Shown one piece after another: positions 63,233 to 64,000 of a stretch of DNA of 64,000 nt. Every line of letters begins with the position of its first letter. Position 1 is the first letter of the stretch. The notes beneath the pieces are model-generated. The model saw only the letters and a list, made by a program, of their open reading frames with translations, was not told the origin of the DNA and did not search any database. The translations under genes and the position numbers were made by a program. The stretch covers positions 726,540-790,539 of the forward strand of contig NZ_CP026378.1 in the NCBI RefSeq assembly GCF_002953215.1, given 5' to 3'. The DNA comes from Mixta calida (GTDB taxonomy: Bacteria; Pseudomonadota; Gammaproteobacteria; Enterobacterales; Enterobacteriaceae).

Positions 63233-63696
63233 ATCTTTACCAGTATGCGCCGAATCCGCTGACGTGGATTGATCCGTGGGGGTTAAGTAAGTGTGGTATC
63301 GAAGGCAGGTACAAAGAAATTGATAAAACTGACTTGCCTGCCTGGATAAAAGACTCCTTTAAAAACGGTGAATATAAAACTGTAATGACAACCAAAGAAG
63401 TAACCTTGTATAGGGTCTTTGGTGGTAATGCAAAAATAGATGGCTCTTTTGTAAGTACATCACCAGCATTGAATAAAATCCAGGCGAAAATAGATTCAGC
63501 ACTTTTGCCCGAGTGGAAGAATACAAGGTACTTTGAAGCGACTATTAAAGTACCTAAGGGAACGGTTCTTCAGGTTGGGAAAGTTGAAAAGCAAACGATG
63601 ATGTCAGGTGCGGTACTCAAAGGAGGTGCTGACCAGATCTTGTTGCCACAAGGCTATCCAATGAGTTGGATAAGCGATGTGCGCTTCTTACAGTGA
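63229..63696 (+). CDS. Rhs C-terminal toxin tip
   Basis: About 155 residues in the -1 frame after the core. The conserved junction NLYQYAPNPLTWIDPWGLS, with the DPxGL-type self-cleavage motif, is followed by an AT-rich variable domain. This contains TLYRVFGG, SFVSTSPALNK, PEWKNTRYFEATIKVPKGT and KGGADQILLPQG. The order Arg, Ser-Thr-Ser and a late acidic/glutamine position recalls ADP-ribosyltransferase or NAD-degrading toxin folds found at the ends of polymorphic toxins. That activity is my inference, not a certain match. With the two upstream frameshifts it may not be made as part of Rhs; a TTG at 63334 opens a shorter frame. Confidence 0.7.
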   Translation: MNLYQYAPNPLTWIDPWGLSKCGIEGRYKEIDKTDLPAWIKDSFKNGEYKTVMTTKEVTLYRVFGGNAKIDGSFVSTSPALNKIQAKIDSALLPEWKNTRYFEATIKVPKGTVLQVGKVEKQTMMSGAVLKGGADQILLPQGYPMSWISDVRFLQ

Positions 63697-63704
63697 GAAG
63701 GTGA

Positions 63705-63977
63705 ATGATGAAAAAAAACAATCTCTTAAGTGAAATAGATAAAACAACTGCTTATATTGAAAATGTAATGAATAATGAAAAAAAAGGAGGTTTGAAAGAT
63801 TTAATTGCTGACCTTGATAGGCTAAAACTAAAAGTTGTTGATGATGATTTATTCAATAATCCGCTGAGGGGTTTCCCCCGGAAGTATGCAGAAATGTATA
63901 ACGATTATCTCCATCCTATTACTAATGTTTTAGATAAAATGGAGAAATCTGTTGATAGTTATTTAGAGGCTAACTAA
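63705..63977 (+). CDS. Probable immunity protein of the Rhs toxin tip
   Basis: A 90-residue, AT-rich, highly helical and charged soluble protein (LSEIDKTTAYIENVMNNEKK, PRKYAEMYNDYLHPITNVLD) with no signal peptide. It starts 8 bases after the toxin stop with a GAAGGTGA site (ATG 63705, or 63708). Position and size are those of an Rhs immunity protein acting in the cytoplasm, which fits a toxin with a cytoplasmic target. No family is recognised. Confidence 0.72.
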   Translation: MMKKNNLLSEIDKTTAYIENVMNNEKKGGLKDLIADLDRLKLKVVDDDLFNNPLRGFPRKYAEMYNDYLHPITNVLDKMEKSVDSYLEAN

Positions 63978-64000
63978 TAGTTGGTGATGCTGCCAACTTA

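Noticed and set aside
1-64000. Insertion sequences, integrase genes, prophage or CRISPR arrays
   Set aside because: No transposase, integrase, phage structural operon (other than T6SS) or regularly spaced repeats were seen anywhere in the window.

Overview
The window is chromosomal DNA from an enterobacterium, most likely in Erwiniaceae (Pantoea, Mixta, Erwinia or a close relative). The backbone is GC-rich. The block fhuF, DUF1435 gene (yjjZ), three tRNA-Leu(CAG), rsmC, holD, rimI, yjjG reproduces the order near 99 min of the Escherichia coli chromosome, and opgB (a neighbour in E. coli) is also present. The genus cannot be settled from sequence reading alone.

Left part (1-11.6 kb): the start of a probable Gfo/Idh/MocA oxidoreductase and a polar amino acid ABC transporter operon (minus strand) face a LacI-family regulator. 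Two perfect copies of a 14-bp palindrome lie between them. Then come opgB, an FAD glycerol-3-phosphate dehydrogenase, a tautomerase facing a LysR regulator, and the aerotaxis receptor aer behind a sigma28-like promoter. Middle part (11.6-23.4 kb): a 5'-truncated histidine phosphatase and a short accessory patch, a PAP2 acid phosphatase behind a clear Pho box, a Met/His-rich DUF2946-PepSY pair (probable copper handling), a YbaK-type deacylase, Fur-boxed fhuF, a membrane diguanylate cyclase, Fur-boxed yjjZ, three identical tRNA-Leu genes, then rsmC, holD, rimI and yjjG.

Right part (24.3-64 kb): a complete type VI secretion system (T6SS). Block 1 is SH3 lipoprotein-tssJ-tssK-tssL-tssM-tagF-tssA-tssB-tssC. 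Block 2 is an AT-rich island with a LysM/glycine-rich putative membrane effector and its overlapping membrane partner, two LprI-like proteins, hcp and an orphan Tai4-type immunity protein. Block 3 is tagH-pppA-hypothetical-tagJ-tssE-tssF-tssG-clpV-ppkA-DUF3829 lipoprotein. Block 4 is the spike and cargo module: vgrG, a DUF2169 adaptor, a PAAR-like (DUF4150) lipase effector, an ankyrin lipoprotein, a 4-TM protein, and a large Rhs protein ending in an AT-rich toxin tip with a small immunity gene. All 13 core T6SS components (TssA-TssM, counting Hcp as TssD, ClpV as TssH and VgrG as TssI) are present, with the kinase/phosphatase/FHA post-translational control set.

The most interesting content is the effector/immunity cargo: the LysM/glycine-rich pair beside tssC, the lipase with its lipoprotein, the Rhs tip toxin, and the immunity-like genes without partners. 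The rhs gene is split by two single-base deficits in G tracts and a small membrane ORF before the LysM effector by one extra T. These are either real inactivation or homopolymer sequencing errors.
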